Source: Penium margaritaceum
Lineage: Eukaryota; Streptophyta; Zygnematophyceae; Desmidiales; Peniaceae
Assembly (NCBI GenBank): GCA_023375785.1
Contig: SZWC01000533.1
Location: forward strand, 365,021 to 401,760
Reading direction: 5' to 3'
DNA: 36,740 bases
Notes under the pieces: generated by a model
The model's input: the letters and a program-made list of their open reading frames with translations, nothing else
What the model was told of the DNA's origin: nothing
Databases searched by the model: none
Position numbers and translations under genes: made by a program
Part shown: positions 10,951-21,954 of the stretch, in pieces
How the letters are laid out: every line of letters begins with the position of its first letter
Numbering within the stretch: the stretch's first letter is position 1

Positions 10951-11176
10951 GGTAACGTCGCCCTGTTGTGCTCGCCACCAGTGGTACTACGATCGTCACG
11001 CAGCTGCTGCCAGCGGAACTACTGTCACAGTTGACCTCATGTGTTTCCGAGAGCCCGTCTCTAGAAACAATCCTTGGTCGGTAGTGTATGCGATGTGCTG
11101 GTCACTAAGAGGGCACAACCACCCTCACGTGGCGTGTTCAGACTGCCACACGATCTGCGAGAAAAACAACCCCCAC

Positions 11177-12099
11177 TGTTATGGGAGTTACCGGTCGAGG
11201 CGGTTGTTACGCCATCGTGTTGACATGAGATGCATGTTTTGACGATTCCACTATATTCTTCATGAAAAACCGTGTGAAATTGACACAGAACCAAGTCATG
11301 TAGTGCAAGGACGATAAATATACGATTGTAAAAATGTGGGGGGACACACCTCGTGAGAATCAGAGACATATCGGTTCGACCCCGAGCACGACGGAGCGAC
11401 TTTCCTGCAAATTGCAACCGGAGCGCCCTGCATGGATGCTTAGCCAATGAGGCAAGGTTCATTGGGATCCACAGGCACTTCGGGATGATGGCTGGAACTG
11501 CATTTGTAAACAAGAGTGCTTTGGGCGGCTGTGACCCCCACTGGCGGTGCTGCCAGCGGCAGTCACGCGTGGAGCACTCGAACGGCCATAACTCAGCTGT
11601 TTCTCCATGGATTGAGGCCTTCTTTGGTGCGTTGGAAAGTTTGCAACACATACTACATGATGAATGTGTTGTTTTCTTGTTTTTACCTCAGGAAAGGGCT
11701 TTGGAGCGGCGATGGGCTTGGATTTGGCTCATAGGGACTGGTACATGAGGAAGCCTAGGGATTGTTCTTGGCATGCCAATCTGACCTAGATAATTTGTCC
11801 ATTTCTTTTTACTGATCTATCAATTCTAAGTATTTATTCCTTTAACAAATCTCCTTGTTCTCCGAGCATGTCCTTGCACACATCCATTTGATCATACAAG
11901 TCTTCTGCAACGCATCTTGGTGAAAAGATCATCGGAGGAGTCGCACGGAGGGAACATTGGTCATGAGCGGTGGACTTGGTGCTAGGAGAGGGTCGTGCGG
12001 CATCTCAATGGTTGGCCCAGAACCAATGTATTGAGGGTTGGGAGCTTTATCCCAAAGGCTCGGCTTGTGACCGTCACGCCGGACGTCCCTCTGTTCACA
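11177..12099 (+). repeat. E2 5' LTR
   Basis: 923 bp from TGTTATGGGAG to TTCACA, the usual TG...CA ends, directly followed by the primer-binding site. It aligns along its whole length with 16745-17665 and, more closely, with the inverted fragment at 22809-21954. Confidence 0.88.
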
Positions 12100-12101
12100 A
12101 T

Positions 12102-12113
12102 TGGTATCAGAGC
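12102..12113 (+). other. E2 primer-binding site (initiator Met-tRNA)
   Basis: TGGTATCAGAGC, complementary to the 3' end of plant initiator Met-tRNA, two bases downstream of the LTR end. It fixes the orientation of E2 as plus. Confidence 0.92.
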
Positions 12114-12559
12114 ATGGACGTTTGTTCAGCTTTGTGCGGACCGAAGGGAGGCAGCAGACCTGCCATAACTACATTTGGCCATAATGTTTTGTCACAACCA
12201 GAACCATGGCAACAGCGGCATACCACCAGGCCGATCTCACGGAGGAATTTTGGTGTGCTATCAACGAGTCGAGCCAAGAGAATTAGCAGTTACGCGTGCA
12301 GGTTGAGGCGAGGTACATCGGCCAGGGGAGTAGTGCGTTGGGGAGTGTCACATTGGAGTCCGCACCTGCCTTTCAGTGGCCCATGCCGAAGGAGCCAGAT
12401 TTTACACTGGCAAGGGTAGTGTGTGGGAGTGGCTCTTCACGGTGAACCAGTAAATCACGTTGTTGGGTATTCCCGTGGGAGAAGATGCCACGGGACTGGA
12501 GTATGCACCTATGCTGCTCCGGGGAGTGAGGCTGGTGTGGTGGTTGGCATTGTGCCGCC

Positions 12560-13170
12560 GCTAGGTTGCCAGAGGGGCTGGGGCCCAAGCAACAGCTTCA
12601 GCCATTGTTTAGTCTACCACTAGGGCGGGAAGTGCAGCTCGGTGCATGGGTGTTGATGGAGAAGCCAGAGACGTGGGAGCAGTTCAAGACAATGCTCCAG
12701 GCACGTTTCCAACTCCTTAACAGTAGTCGAGTCAGATGGGACAAAATCAAACACATCAAGCAAGGCAGATTGGTCCAAGACTACACCACGTAGTTCATGG
12801 CTTTGGCGGTGCAGATCCACGCGCTCTCGAATGTAGAGGTGTACGATCACTACCATGATGGCCTGAAGTCACACATCCAACGTGAAATTGGGGTGCTCAG
12901 GTTACGGACATTTGCTAAGCTGGTTTTGGCTGGGTAGCGCATCGATGTGGTAAGCTATAGTGCACGCCAGACCAGCTATGCAACACAACCACGGGTGGAG
13001 CAGCTGGGTCAGGCTGTGCCCATGGAGGTGGATGCAATCCAAGATGGGTAGCGGGGCGCGGGCGGACAGCAAGGACCGAGAGGCAACTATTGGGCTTGTG
13101 CTGAGAAGGGTCATTGCAAGTGGGATGGCCCAAAGCATAAGGCACAGTAGGGAAAAAATCAGCAACAATG
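12560..13170 (+). pseudogene. E2 gag remnant
   Basis: The frame contains ETWEQFKTMLQARFQLLN, the KIKHIKQGRLVQDYTT block, a stop, then FMALAVQIHALSNVEVYD and YHDGLKSHIQREIG. These are the core blocks of the retrotransposon gag domain (Trp-x2-Phe helix, Gln-rich turn, F..L helix, GLK..I). Around 13090-13130, CAEKGHCKWDGPKHK is a zinc knuckle that has lost its outer Cys residues. Stops lie near 12792 and 12936. Gag forms the virus-like particle; this copy cannot. Confidence 0.75.
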
Positions 13171-13758
13171 AGGAGGGAATTACCTACTACTATGATTCTT
13201 TTGTCTACAATGGACAGCCCCAGCCCTGAAAGGCTTTTGCCAATTAAGGAGCAGTCTCAACTATTGTTGCAAAATGAAGGTGAGACCCGCCAGCTTCCAG
13301 GGATCATTCTGGAGCTATTTCTTGATGTTCTGGTGGGGAGTTTCAAGGGTCGGAGAAACCTACATGTTCTACTAGACAGTGGCATGAGCCATAACTTCTT
13401 CGATGAAAAATTGGCAACAACGTTGGAGCTTGCGCAGAAGCCGGAGACATCAGTCAAGGTGCGACAGGGGTGCAGAATGGTGGAGTGTGGCAGGCCTCTG
13501 GTCAAGCACAAGGTCCACATGGGTGAGTTGGTGTATGATATGGAGTTCCACACTTGCCCTATGGATGATTACGACGGTTTGATCAGCTGGGATTGGTTGC
13601 ACTCGTGGAATCCGGAGGTGGATTGGAGGTGCAACTGGGTGGTCGTGAAGGCGGACAGGAAGAATCTCACTTTTCCATCGTGGCAGGGTGAGGAGAAGGA
13701 GTTGGAGGTAGCAAAATTGGAGAAGAAACTGGCGTTATCAACTTGCTACAGTTGAAGT
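13168..13758 (+). pseudogene. E2 retropepsin-like protease segment
   Basis: An open frame of about 195 codons. HVLLDSGMSHNFFDEKLA (Asp at about 13375) is the catalytic Asp-Ser-Gly motif with Met in place of the usual Ala/Thr, and DGLISWDWLHSWNPEVDW is the conserved LGMDWL....P.IDW end of Ty3 proteases. The frame closes with a stop before RT, so it is separated from the rest of pol. It cleaves the polyprotein in live elements. Confidence 0.82.
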
Positions 13759-13859
13759 GGTGTGAGCACAAGGGTGGCTAGGATTACTTGGCATGGGTGT
13801 GTCCACAACAAGTAGCAACACAACATATTACAGTGGTTGAAGCAGCGGAGGGGCAGCCG

Positions 13860-14700
13860 GTGAAAGGCGGTGGATCTTAAGAATTTCCTCTCGGTGTTGG
13901 GGAGGTGCTCAAGGAGTGCGGGGACATTTTTCCGGAGGAGTTCCCAAAGGGACTGCCGCCGCAATGTGACATAGACCACAAGATCGAGCTGGTGCCAGGA
14001 TCGTCACCAATGGTGCGTTCTTCCAACGACATGACCACCTCGGAGCTTGCACAACTAAAGAAGAAGTTGGAACATCTTGTGGACCAGGGCTTCATTTTGC
14101 CGTCGATGTCTCCATACGCGGCGCCTGTGATGTTCGTCAAGTAAGATTCGGGAGAGCTACGGATGTGCGTGGACTACCGGGTGCTCAAAAACATCACGGT
14201 GAAAAACCGCTACCCATTGCCAGGAGCTGAGGAGTTGTTCGACCAGCTACGAGGCGCACGCGTCCCGAGCAAGCTGGACCTGAGGTCGAGGTATCACCAA
14301 ATCTGCATTGCGGAGGAGGATGTGGAAAAGACCACGTTTCAGATGCACTATGGACACTTCCAGTATCTCATGATCCCTTTTGGAATAACGAATGCTCCTG
14401 CTACGTTCATAGTGCTGATGAACCGGGTGTTCCCCACCTACTTGGACTAGTTCATGGTTGTCTCCCTTGACGATATCCTTGTGTTCTCACGGAAGATGGA
14501 GGAGCGACAAGAGCACCTGCGGACAGTAATGGAAGTGCTGAGAAGGGAGCAGCTGTTTTCCAAACTCAACAAGTGTGATTTTCCAATCAGGAGGTGGAGT
14601 TCCTGGGGTGTGCTGTCAGCAAGAAAGGGATCCGCATGGATAAAAAAAAAAGCGGAAGCAGTGAAGGAGTGACCAGGGCCGGCGTGTGTGGGTGACATCC
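13860..14700 (+). pseudogene. E2 reverse transcriptase (broken)
   Basis: Blocks in order: FPEEFPKGLPP, the HLVDQGFILPSMSPYAAPVM block, LRMCVDYRVLKNITVKNRYP, PSKLDLRSRYHQI, PFGITNAPATF, then after a stop VVSLDDILVFSRK. The catalytic Asp pair is present (14469-14474), but the preceding Tyr of the usual YLDD is Ser. Stops at 14142 and 14448 and a frameshift in the thumb inactivate it. It is the DNA-synthesising enzyme of the retrotransposon. Confidence 0.88.
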
Positions 14701-15300
14701 AAGTTTTTATGGGTTTTACAAACTATTATCGGAGGTTCATCTGGGGGCACGTGGCGATGGGAGCATTCTTGACAGACTTTCTCAGGACAAGGCGCCAATG
14801 GAAGTGGGGTACAAAGGAGGGACAAGTCTTTGTAGCAATGAACGCTGCCATGTGTGAAGCACCGGTGTTGGTGTATCCGGGCAAGAGCAAGGAGTGCGTG
14901 TTGGAGATGGACGCAAGTGACTATACAATCGGTGGGGTGCTAATACAGAACCAAGGGAAGGGGTTGCAACCCATTGCATACTACTCAAAGAAGCTAAAAG
15001 AGGCTGAGCTCAAATACCCAATCCACAAGAAGGAGATGCTCGTGGTGGTCCAGGCCTTCAACCAATGGAGGTGCTACCTTGAAGTGCGGCGGTGTGTGGT
15101 GCACACGGACCACTACGTCCTCAAGTACCTCAAGTCATAGCCGAACCTGAGTCGTCGTCAAGCACGGTGGATGGAGCTACTAGAGGGTGGTTTTCGCTAC
15201 AAGATTCAGTGCAAACCAGGGAGAATCAACCCAGCGGGCCCGCTTTTGCGTCGCCCGGACTTGGATGTGCATGCGATCACGGTGTTGGCGGGATCTTTGA
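14700..15300 (+). pseudogene. E2 RNase H (broken)
   Basis: Starts with the connection motif VFMGFTNYYRRFIWG and continues CVLEMDASDYTIGGVL (first catalytic Asp), then IHKKEMLVVVQAFNQWRCYL (catalytic Glu) and VHTDHYVLKYLKS (Asp), ending in a stop at 15138. The following RQARWMELLEGG and NPAGPLLRRPD complete the domain in the same decaying frame. Confidence 0.85.
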
Positions 15301-15339
15301 TTAGCCGTAGCCTATTTGATCACGGGTATGTGGAGGACC

Positions 15340-16330
15340 AGGACTTTGCTGGGGGTATGGTGAAGGGGTACAAGAGGGATCCACCCCGTATTGGCGTTGT
15401 TAGAAGGAGAACCGGATTATGGTGCCGTGGAGAGCATCGTTGCGACAAGTATTGTTGGAGGAAGCGTACGGCTTACACAAGAGTAGTCACTTTGGCCACT
15501 ACAATTCCTTCAAGATACTTGCGTGCCAATATTGGTGGACGACGATGGGAGCAGGTTGCAAGGATTATGTGAGCAGCTGTGACACGTGCCAAAGAATCAA
15601 GTCACGAAGGGCACGAGCACCAGGAGAGCTGCAGCCGCTACCGATGTCGGAGCGCCCGTGGACGGACATCTCACTAGACTTTGTGAGGGGTCTTCCATGG
15701 GACGCAATGGACAACACCATGGTACTCGTTGTGGTGGATCGGTTCAGCAAAATGGCGCATTTCATTCCATGCGCGGAGAGGCCACGTCAGTAGAGATGGC
15801 TCAACTCCTCCTGCAACATGTGATCAAACCATACGGGGTGCCGAAGTACATGGTCTTGGACCACGGCCAGCGCTTCACCTCCCGGTTTTAGGAGGAACCC
15901 TTCAGGAAGCTGGGCACCTGTGTGGCTCTTTCATCGGCCTACCATCCCTAAACGGATGGCCAAACTGAGCGTACCAACCAGACTATGGAGCAACTGTTGT
16001 GAGGGATCTTGGCGTCGGATGATGAGGGATGGAAATGCAAGCTCCTCGTGGCTGAGTTTGCCTACGAATCAGTAGGGCATACCTCGACAGCAAGGTTTCC
16101 CTTTGAGGTGGTGTATGGGGTGCAGCTGCATGTCCCTCGGATATGGTGATGGGATCGGACCTACCCTTGGTACAAAAATTCGCAAGTGACTTCACGGAGG
16201 TGTGGGAGACCGTATGAGATGTAGTTCACAAGGTGTAGCAATAGATGAGGTGGCAAGCGGACAAGAACCGGACAGTTGAGGAGTTCTTGGTGGGACAAAG
16301 GGTGCTGCTATGCTTGTGGAACATGCAGTT
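15340..16330 (+). pseudogene. E2 integrase (broken)
   Basis: The zinc domain is visible as HKSSHFGHYNSFK followed by QYWWTTMGAGCKDYVSSCDT with C-x2-C (HHCC). The core follows with WTDISLDFVRGLP (first Asp), VLDHGQRFTSRF (second Asp) and TDGQTERTNQTMEQLL (Glu). Stops lie at 15888 and within the catalytic core. It inserts the element's DNA into chromosomes in live copies. Confidence 0.85.
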
Positions 16331-16363
16331 GGCGGGGGTGGATAGCGATAAGCTCAAGCCTCG

Positions 16364-16744
16364 GTGGGCCCTTCTCCGGTCAAGGAGAAGCGGTCCACGG
16401 TGAGCTATGAGTTGGGACTGGCGGACCACTATGGGATTCATCCCGTGTTCCATGCTTTTCTCCTCAAGGCCTTCAAGGAGCCGGATGCGCAGTTTGTAGC
16501 ATGGGCATATGCTCCTCCTCGAACGGCCTTGGCGGAGAGAGAGGACGAGTACATGGTGGACAAGATTCTTGCACACTGTCGGCGCAGTAACGGGTGGCAA
16601 TACCTGGTGCCATGGCTCGGCTATGGTCCAGAGCACAACTGCTGGATCCCTGAAGCTGATTTCTATAGGTGTGGTGCTGTCAACTCTGTCCTCCGAGTGT
16701 ACCACGAGCGCACTGGGAAGGTGCGTCTTCGGAGGGGGAGGTCA
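16364..16744 (+). pseudogene. E2 chromodomain and pol C-terminus
   Basis: After an FHAFLLKAF segment typical of the integrase C-terminal region, EDEYMVDKILAHCRR, then WQYLVPWLGYGPEHNCW and IPEADF form a chromodomain. The three aromatic-cage positions of HP1-type domains (Tyr at 16550, then Trp and Tyr of PWLGY) are all present. In chromoviruses this module directs integration to heterochromatin marked by methylated H3K9. The polypurine tract GGAGGGGGAGGTCA ends at 16744, directly before the 3' LTR. Confidence 0.85.
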
Positions 16745-17665
16745 TGTTATGGGAGCCACAGGTCAAGGCGGTGATGATGTCATCATGCTGACTTCTGATG
16801 CATGTTTTGATGATCCCATTGCATTTGCATTTATGTGAAAATTTGTGTGGAATAGACCTAAGAACCAGGTCATTCAGTGTAAGGACGAGAAAGATATGGC
16901 CGAGCAAAGGTGGGAGGCGCACCTCTAGGAAACAAGAGACATACCGGTTTGGCCCAGAGCACGGCGGAGCGAATTTCTCGCCCACTACAGCCAAAGCACC
17001 CCTGGATGGACGCTTAGCCAATGAGACAAGGTTCGTTGAAGTCCATAGGCACTTTGGGATGACGTGTGGATCTGCATTCGTAAGCAAGGGTGCTTCGGGC
17101 GGACGTGACCCCCGCTGGCGGTGCTGCTAGTGACAGTCACGCGTGGAGCACTCAAACGGTCATAACTCAGCCGTCTCTCCATGGATTGAGGCGTTCTTTG
17201 GTACATTGGAAATCTTGTATTTCTTACAACATGATGCATGTGTGATTGTGCCTTGGCAGAGGGCTTTGGAGCGCCGAGGGGCTTTCAGCTGGCTCATAGG
17301 CGCTAGTACATAAGGAAGCCAAATGATTGTTTTAGGCATGCCAATCTGACCCAGAGACTTTGTCCATTTCCTTGTACTGATCTACCAAGTCTAAGAATTG
17401 ATTCCTTGCCCAACCCTCCTTGTTCTCTAAGCATTGCCTTGCACACATCTCTTCGGTCCTACAAGTCTTTCGCAGTGTACCCTGGTACAAATGCCACCGG
17501 GAGAGTCGCACAGCGGGGACCTCGGTCACTAGCAACGGTCTTGCTGCTAGGAACGGGCTGTGCAACATCTCAATGGTTGGCCTACACACCAAGGGGTTGG
17601 GGGTTGGGAGGTTTATCACAATGGCTCGGTGTGTGGTTGTCATGCCGGGTGCCCCTTGGTTCACA
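16745..17665 (+). repeat. E2 3' LTR
   Basis: 921 bp from TGTTATGGGAGCC to GGTTCACA, preceded by a polypurine tract. Alignable with 11177-12099 throughout, including the shared block TTAGCCAATGAG, but with many substitutions. Confidence 0.87.
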
Positions 17666-18280
17666 CCACGTCGCTTGCTCACACGCAAGAGTCCCAACAT
17701 GCGTGTGAGCAAGCGAATGTGGATGGTTCTCTCCCATCCGTGGTTGAGCGGATATGACCTCAAGCGCGAGCCTCATTTCCAAAAAACAGAAAAATGCATG
17801 CATGCCCCTGAAAATTGGGCACGGCCAAGTTCACTAGAAATTGGGACACCTCGTTGAAAGAGGGCTTGCTATGATATACTTGCAAACCACATGTCACTGG
17901 GAGATGATGCATAATGGTAGCCCATGTTGTCAAACAACTGTTTCCTAAAAGATGCATGCCTTGTATTTGGCAGCAGCATGCATGGTTGTGGCCATAAAAT
18001 GTGTCATCCTAGTGAGAGATTTTTCAACCACGAGGATTATAATATTTTGGCCACGAGGTATCTCAACAAAGCCAGTGATGACATCCACACTCACTTCCTC
18101 CCAGGATGAGCTGGGCAATGGGAGGGACTTTGACAGTCTTGCTGGTGCCTTGTTACTCAACGTGTTTCGGATGCACAAGTTACATGTTGGGTTTTATTTA
18201 CACACATTGTACAACCATACAGGCCACCAATAATGCTCTGAAAGAACCTTGCCAGTTATTGTTGCACCTATGTGGTCAGT
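17666..18280 (-). pseudogene. Ty3 integrase remnant (zinc domain and catalytic core)
   Basis: On the minus strand from 18280: HYWWPVWLYNVCK, then CNLCIRNTLSNKAPARLSK (HHCC cysteines), SWEEVSVDVITGFVEIPRG (first catalytic Asp), IIILVVEKSLTRMTHFMATT, and near 17740 YPLNHGWERTIH, a worn version of YHPQTDGQTERVN. Frameshifts separate these parts. It abuts the 3' end of E2 on one side and a plus-strand E1 fragment on the other. Confidence 0.75.
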
Positions 18281-18283
18281 TAC

Positions 18284-19008
18284 GGATGATCCTTGGTTTC
18301 GTGACCATCAGGCCAACATGATCTGGGTCACAAAGACTCTTACTCTACTAGAAGACAAGCATGTATATTACGCATTTGCTTATGGATTTCTAGAATCCCC
18401 CCTACAAGAGTGAAGAATCCTTCTTTATAGTTCTTCAAATCAAGTGATTATAGCACAAAGGCCACAATTTGTTCGAAGAATAACTTCACAAGGTCGGTGA
18501 TGAAAACCCACCATCGTTCTCGAGTGATTTTACATCTCAGCTTGAAGAGTTTTCTGACGTCCTTGACCCACTCCTAGATGGCCTACTGCCATAGTGAAAT
18601 ATTGATCACACAATCCCGCTCGAGCTAGGAGCATGGCCATCATTTCTGTCCATGTATTGCCTTATTCATGTTGAACGTAATAAAGCCAAATGATAGATCA
18701 ATGATTACTTGTCAAAGGGATGGATTGAACCAAGCAGCTCCCCATTCAAAGCTCCCATCTTACTTGTTAACAGAATGGATGGAGGTTTGCACATATGTGT
18801 TGCCTACTGTGCGTTGACCAGATTGACGGCTAAAGTCCACTATCCATCACCAAGAATTGAGGAGCTCTTTGACAAAACTCAAGGTGGAAATGTATTCTCT
18901 TCATCAAGCTCAAGTGTACCACCAGATTTTGATCACTAAAGAAGATGTTCCTAAAACCGCGTTTCACACACATATAGGCAACTATCAATTATGAGTGTGG
19001 AGCTTTGA
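18284..19008 (+). pseudogene. E1 second copy, 5' piece (protease end and RT)
   Basis: Direct repeat of 8990-9715, with roughly one difference per 15 bases by eye. Recognisable RT motifs: SKGWIEPSSSPFKAPILLV, DGGLHICVAYCALT and YPSPRIEELFD. It ends exactly at the E3 target duplication TTTGA (19004-19008). The remainder of this copy is at 24498-22810 in the opposite orientation. Confidence 0.85.
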
Positions 19009-19451
19009 TGTAACAGCTCTAGGCTGTTTTGCGACTAACTGCAGAACCAAAACGTAGGCCCTCAGAATAGTCATCTCCGGAGGGTGAGCGAATGGTCGCC
19101 TCAGCCATTTTGGCTGAGACGAACCGCGCCACAAATGGACGTAGTCGTCATAGGGCATTTTTGTAAACATGCAACCTAAAACTTTATGTTCCACGTGGCA
19201 CATCCACGTGGGAACAGGACCCTAGCGGCCAACTAGAGGGGAGGAGGAGTGACGCGATGGATCTTCCATCGCGGCACTCCTCTTGCCTTAAATCCGGCCT
19301 ATGGACCGAATACGGGCTAGAGTCGAACTAGACTCTAGCCCGAGATTATTTTTCGGGCCTCAACTCGTCGAGACATCGGTCTCGAGCCCCCGAAACCCGG
19401 GAAGTATATTTAAACGCCATTTTTAATTCTAAAAATGGCTCGTACGCTACA
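19009..19451 (-). repeat. E3 3' LTR (minus orientation)
   Basis: 443 bp; on minus it runs TGTAGCGTACG to GAGCTGTTACA. It is preceded on minus by the polypurine tract AAAGGGGGAGGAG (19452-19464), which identifies it as the 3' LTR. It matches 24499-24942 with only about nine differences, so E3 is young. Target duplication TTTGA lies directly outside (19004-19008). Confidence 0.92.
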
Positions 19452-19464
19452 CTCCTCCCCCTTT
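19452..19464 (-). other. E3 polypurine tract
   Basis: Reads AAAGGGGGAGGAG on minus, immediately before the LTR start TGTAGCG. This is the plus-strand priming site of the retroelement. Confidence 0.85.
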
Positions 19465-21943
19465 GCTTCGAACCGTCCCGGTTCATCTTTGCTCACGGAT
19501 GTTTGATCATTGCGTACTTCATGATGCAAACCATGCAACAAGATTCGTTAACAAGATCACACGTGTGAACTCCTGTCATCCGCAACACGGTTGCGTCACG
19601 TTCACGCACAATCAACCACACACTTGCGGTTGGTGTGATTATGGTCATTAGCGTACAACATCCAGTGTTGATCGCGTGATCCTTGGCTCTTACCAAGATG
19701 ACACACGTATAATCCTTATACGTTCTTCACAAGTGTTGGTGAGTCTTCACCGAAGACTCATCACACGTGTGTAGCGGTGACATGGTCGATGCCTTTTGGG
19801 ACGTACATTGTCAACAATGTCTTGCCAGTTTGGAAGAGGGTACATGGAATAAATTTTCCCACATTCCGTGTGGTACATGTTCAGCAAACGGTTGTGGTGA
19901 CGCCTCCTCCCCCTTTGCAAGGAGCGTCCCTGCGACCAATTAACCGGGCGTCCCCGCGAAAACCGTCCAATTCCACACAACACTTCCCATGTCGTTGGGA
20001 CATGATCTCTTCCAAGGGGTTGTTGCCAAGGTGGTACCTCCCTGCAACATTGTCAATAAGTGCAATCCGAGATCTGGACATCAGTCCTCTCGGTTTGTAA
20101 CCACGTGTTCATGACCACGTGTAGGTCTACTAGACCTCTTTCAGCACCTGTGGGTTGGTTGGCTGAACTCAACCAAGCTCCACTAAGCCCATGCAACTAG
20201 CATGCTCGCTTTTTCTTAGGGTTGGGAGGCACCAAGATCCTAAGACATGGTTGCTGAGCACACTTGTTTTTTTGTTCAAAAATTGCACTCATCTTTTAAG
20301 GAGGCGGCATTGGTCGTTTGGCATGCGCATTTTCCGTCAAAGTCCATCACTGGACACGACAATGCTCCGACCAAGATGATCTTGGTCTCAACCATCATCC
20401 CCTCATTTCTGTCTGAAATGGGTACCGTAGGTTGTCGCTCACGTCCCCGTCAAAAGCACACCACTTTTGAACCAGGTCAACTGAGATGATAAATCTCAAC
20501 AACCATGGATTCCATCCACGGACAAAGTGTTCATCGTACGGTATTCACCAAACGGGTGTACCATGATCACCATCATCTCGATACAAGTTGGAAGAACACC
20601 TTTCGGGTGTCAGTTCCATGTGATTTTGATCGAACACCTCTGAATCACATCCGGTGATCCTGGAACGACTAGTTCCTGAATTTGTTTGCGATAACATAAT
20701 CACGTGCAAGGGTTCCATTCAAGATCCCGTCAATGGATTCTGTTCACCAAGTTGCAACAATCCGTGTTGCTTCAATGTCTTCTATTATGTACATTCGGTA
20801 CTTCTATTCAATAGAGTATCTTCCACATGCCTCGCCCGAGGCACTCGTGGAGGGGATCGCCCTCATTGAAGACATCCCGGCAAACATCCACCATTGTGGA
20901 TACCACCGCAGCGACATCCAAAATTGTATTGTACTTGCGTTCGGCAATGTACTTCAATTGAATCATCCCCAAAAGCAAGGGGCTTGAGTCGCTTCACCAT
21001 GACCTTTCAGGTCAGTGAAGCATGGTTCGACTACACCGTAGTCATTATGATCTCTCGCGGAAATTGGTTTTGTTCCAACAAATTGGATAGCTGGTGCTAC
21101 ACCATGTCTTGGTATGACCGGAATCCATCTGCATTATGTTTGAAGAGTGTGACGTACACAACTAGTGTACCGTGTCACGATGGCCTCAACTTTGAGACGT
21201 TCCTCAGAACATCAAAAGAATCTGATGAGAAATATCGTTTCTCAAGGTCCATCTTGAAGAGTCCCTTCACATCAATATTTTTGACACACTGGTCATCACT
21301 TTACCTTTGTGTTGATTATGACTCGTGTGGTCGGTCGGACCACCAAGATGTAGGTGCTAACACACTGTTAGCATAAAGCTGTCGGCTTATAGATCGTGTC
21401 CACAGTCATAAGCTTTGATCACAAAACCTAGACCTTGATGTGATCCCAACTATGTCGTAGTTGGTTTGTAGCAATCTATGAGACCGTCACAGTTCTCTGG
21501 AGCGCCACTAGGTAGAAAATGAGTGTCGCTCATCTTCTCTGAAATGGGTTTTCACCGAACTGTGGATGAATTTATGTCATCGACGTCGGTTCATGTATTT
21601 TTTTCTATCAGTGTCTATGACATGTTCACTCACCGAGTGATGATAGACTGAAGGTTTCGCCTTCAAATTTGTTCACTTTTGACATTCGGTCAATCTTGTC
21701 ATACGCCAGAATTGACTCTTGTGATCCTTGACCACCGCACTGCGGCGTCTCAAATCGTGGAGGACCCATCGAAGAGTCTCTGCCCCTCTCTGGCGCAAAT
21801 ACAACCTGCATTGACAATAATTATTGTCTCCTGAACAGGGTTGTGAGTACACTCATGTACCTTTTTATTGTTGGTACCGGTCGAGCACCCCGATTTGAAT
21901 CCATCACTCACCAAGTGAGAGGGTGTTAATGGTTTCACCATTG
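19465..21943 (-). mobile_element. E3 internal region, 3' part: non-coding, densely packed with short hairpins
   Basis: About 2.5 kb with no recognisable gag or pol; the open frames are short and match nothing I know. The region is rich in short perfect inverted repeats. Examples: CGCAAC/GTTGCG 19581-19595, 8-bp stem 19705-19723, 9-bp stem 19740-19760, 7-bp stem 19805-19820, 20123-20137, 20886-20901, nested stem 20991-21021, 21029-21043, 21327-21343, 21356-21372, 21446-21464, 21649-21665, 21679-21693, palindrome 21813-21828, 21928-21942. It belongs to E3 because it is contiguous with the polypurine tract. The element may be a non-autonomous type that relies on enzymes from others (inference). 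Confidence 0.7.
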
Positions 21944-21954
21944 GAAATTTATTC
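21943..21954. other. Rearrangement junction between E3 interior and inverted E2-type LTR
   Basis: E3-type hairpin sequence ends at 21942, and similarity to the E2 LTR (minus) begins at 21954, about 855 bp into that LTR. This is one breakpoint of the inversion that split E3. Confidence 0.65.

Larger units (their letters stand above)
11177..17665 (+). mobile_element. E2: Ty3 chromovirus-type LTR retrotransposon, degenerate but complete in order
   Basis: LTR 11177-12099, PBS at 12102, gag, protease, RT, RNase H, integrase, chromodomain, polypurine tract just before 16745, LTR 16745-17665. The pol order PR-RT-RH-IN followed by a chromodomain is diagnostic of Ty3 chromoviruses. The body is interrupted by in-frame stops in every domain (for example at 12792, 14142, 14448, 15138 and 15888), so it cannot make a polyprotein. 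Both LTRs start TGTTATGGGAG and end TTCACA, but they differ at roughly one base in five, so the copy is old or chimeric. The flanks share only a 4-bp CCAC (11173-11176 and 17666-17669). Confidence 0.88.
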
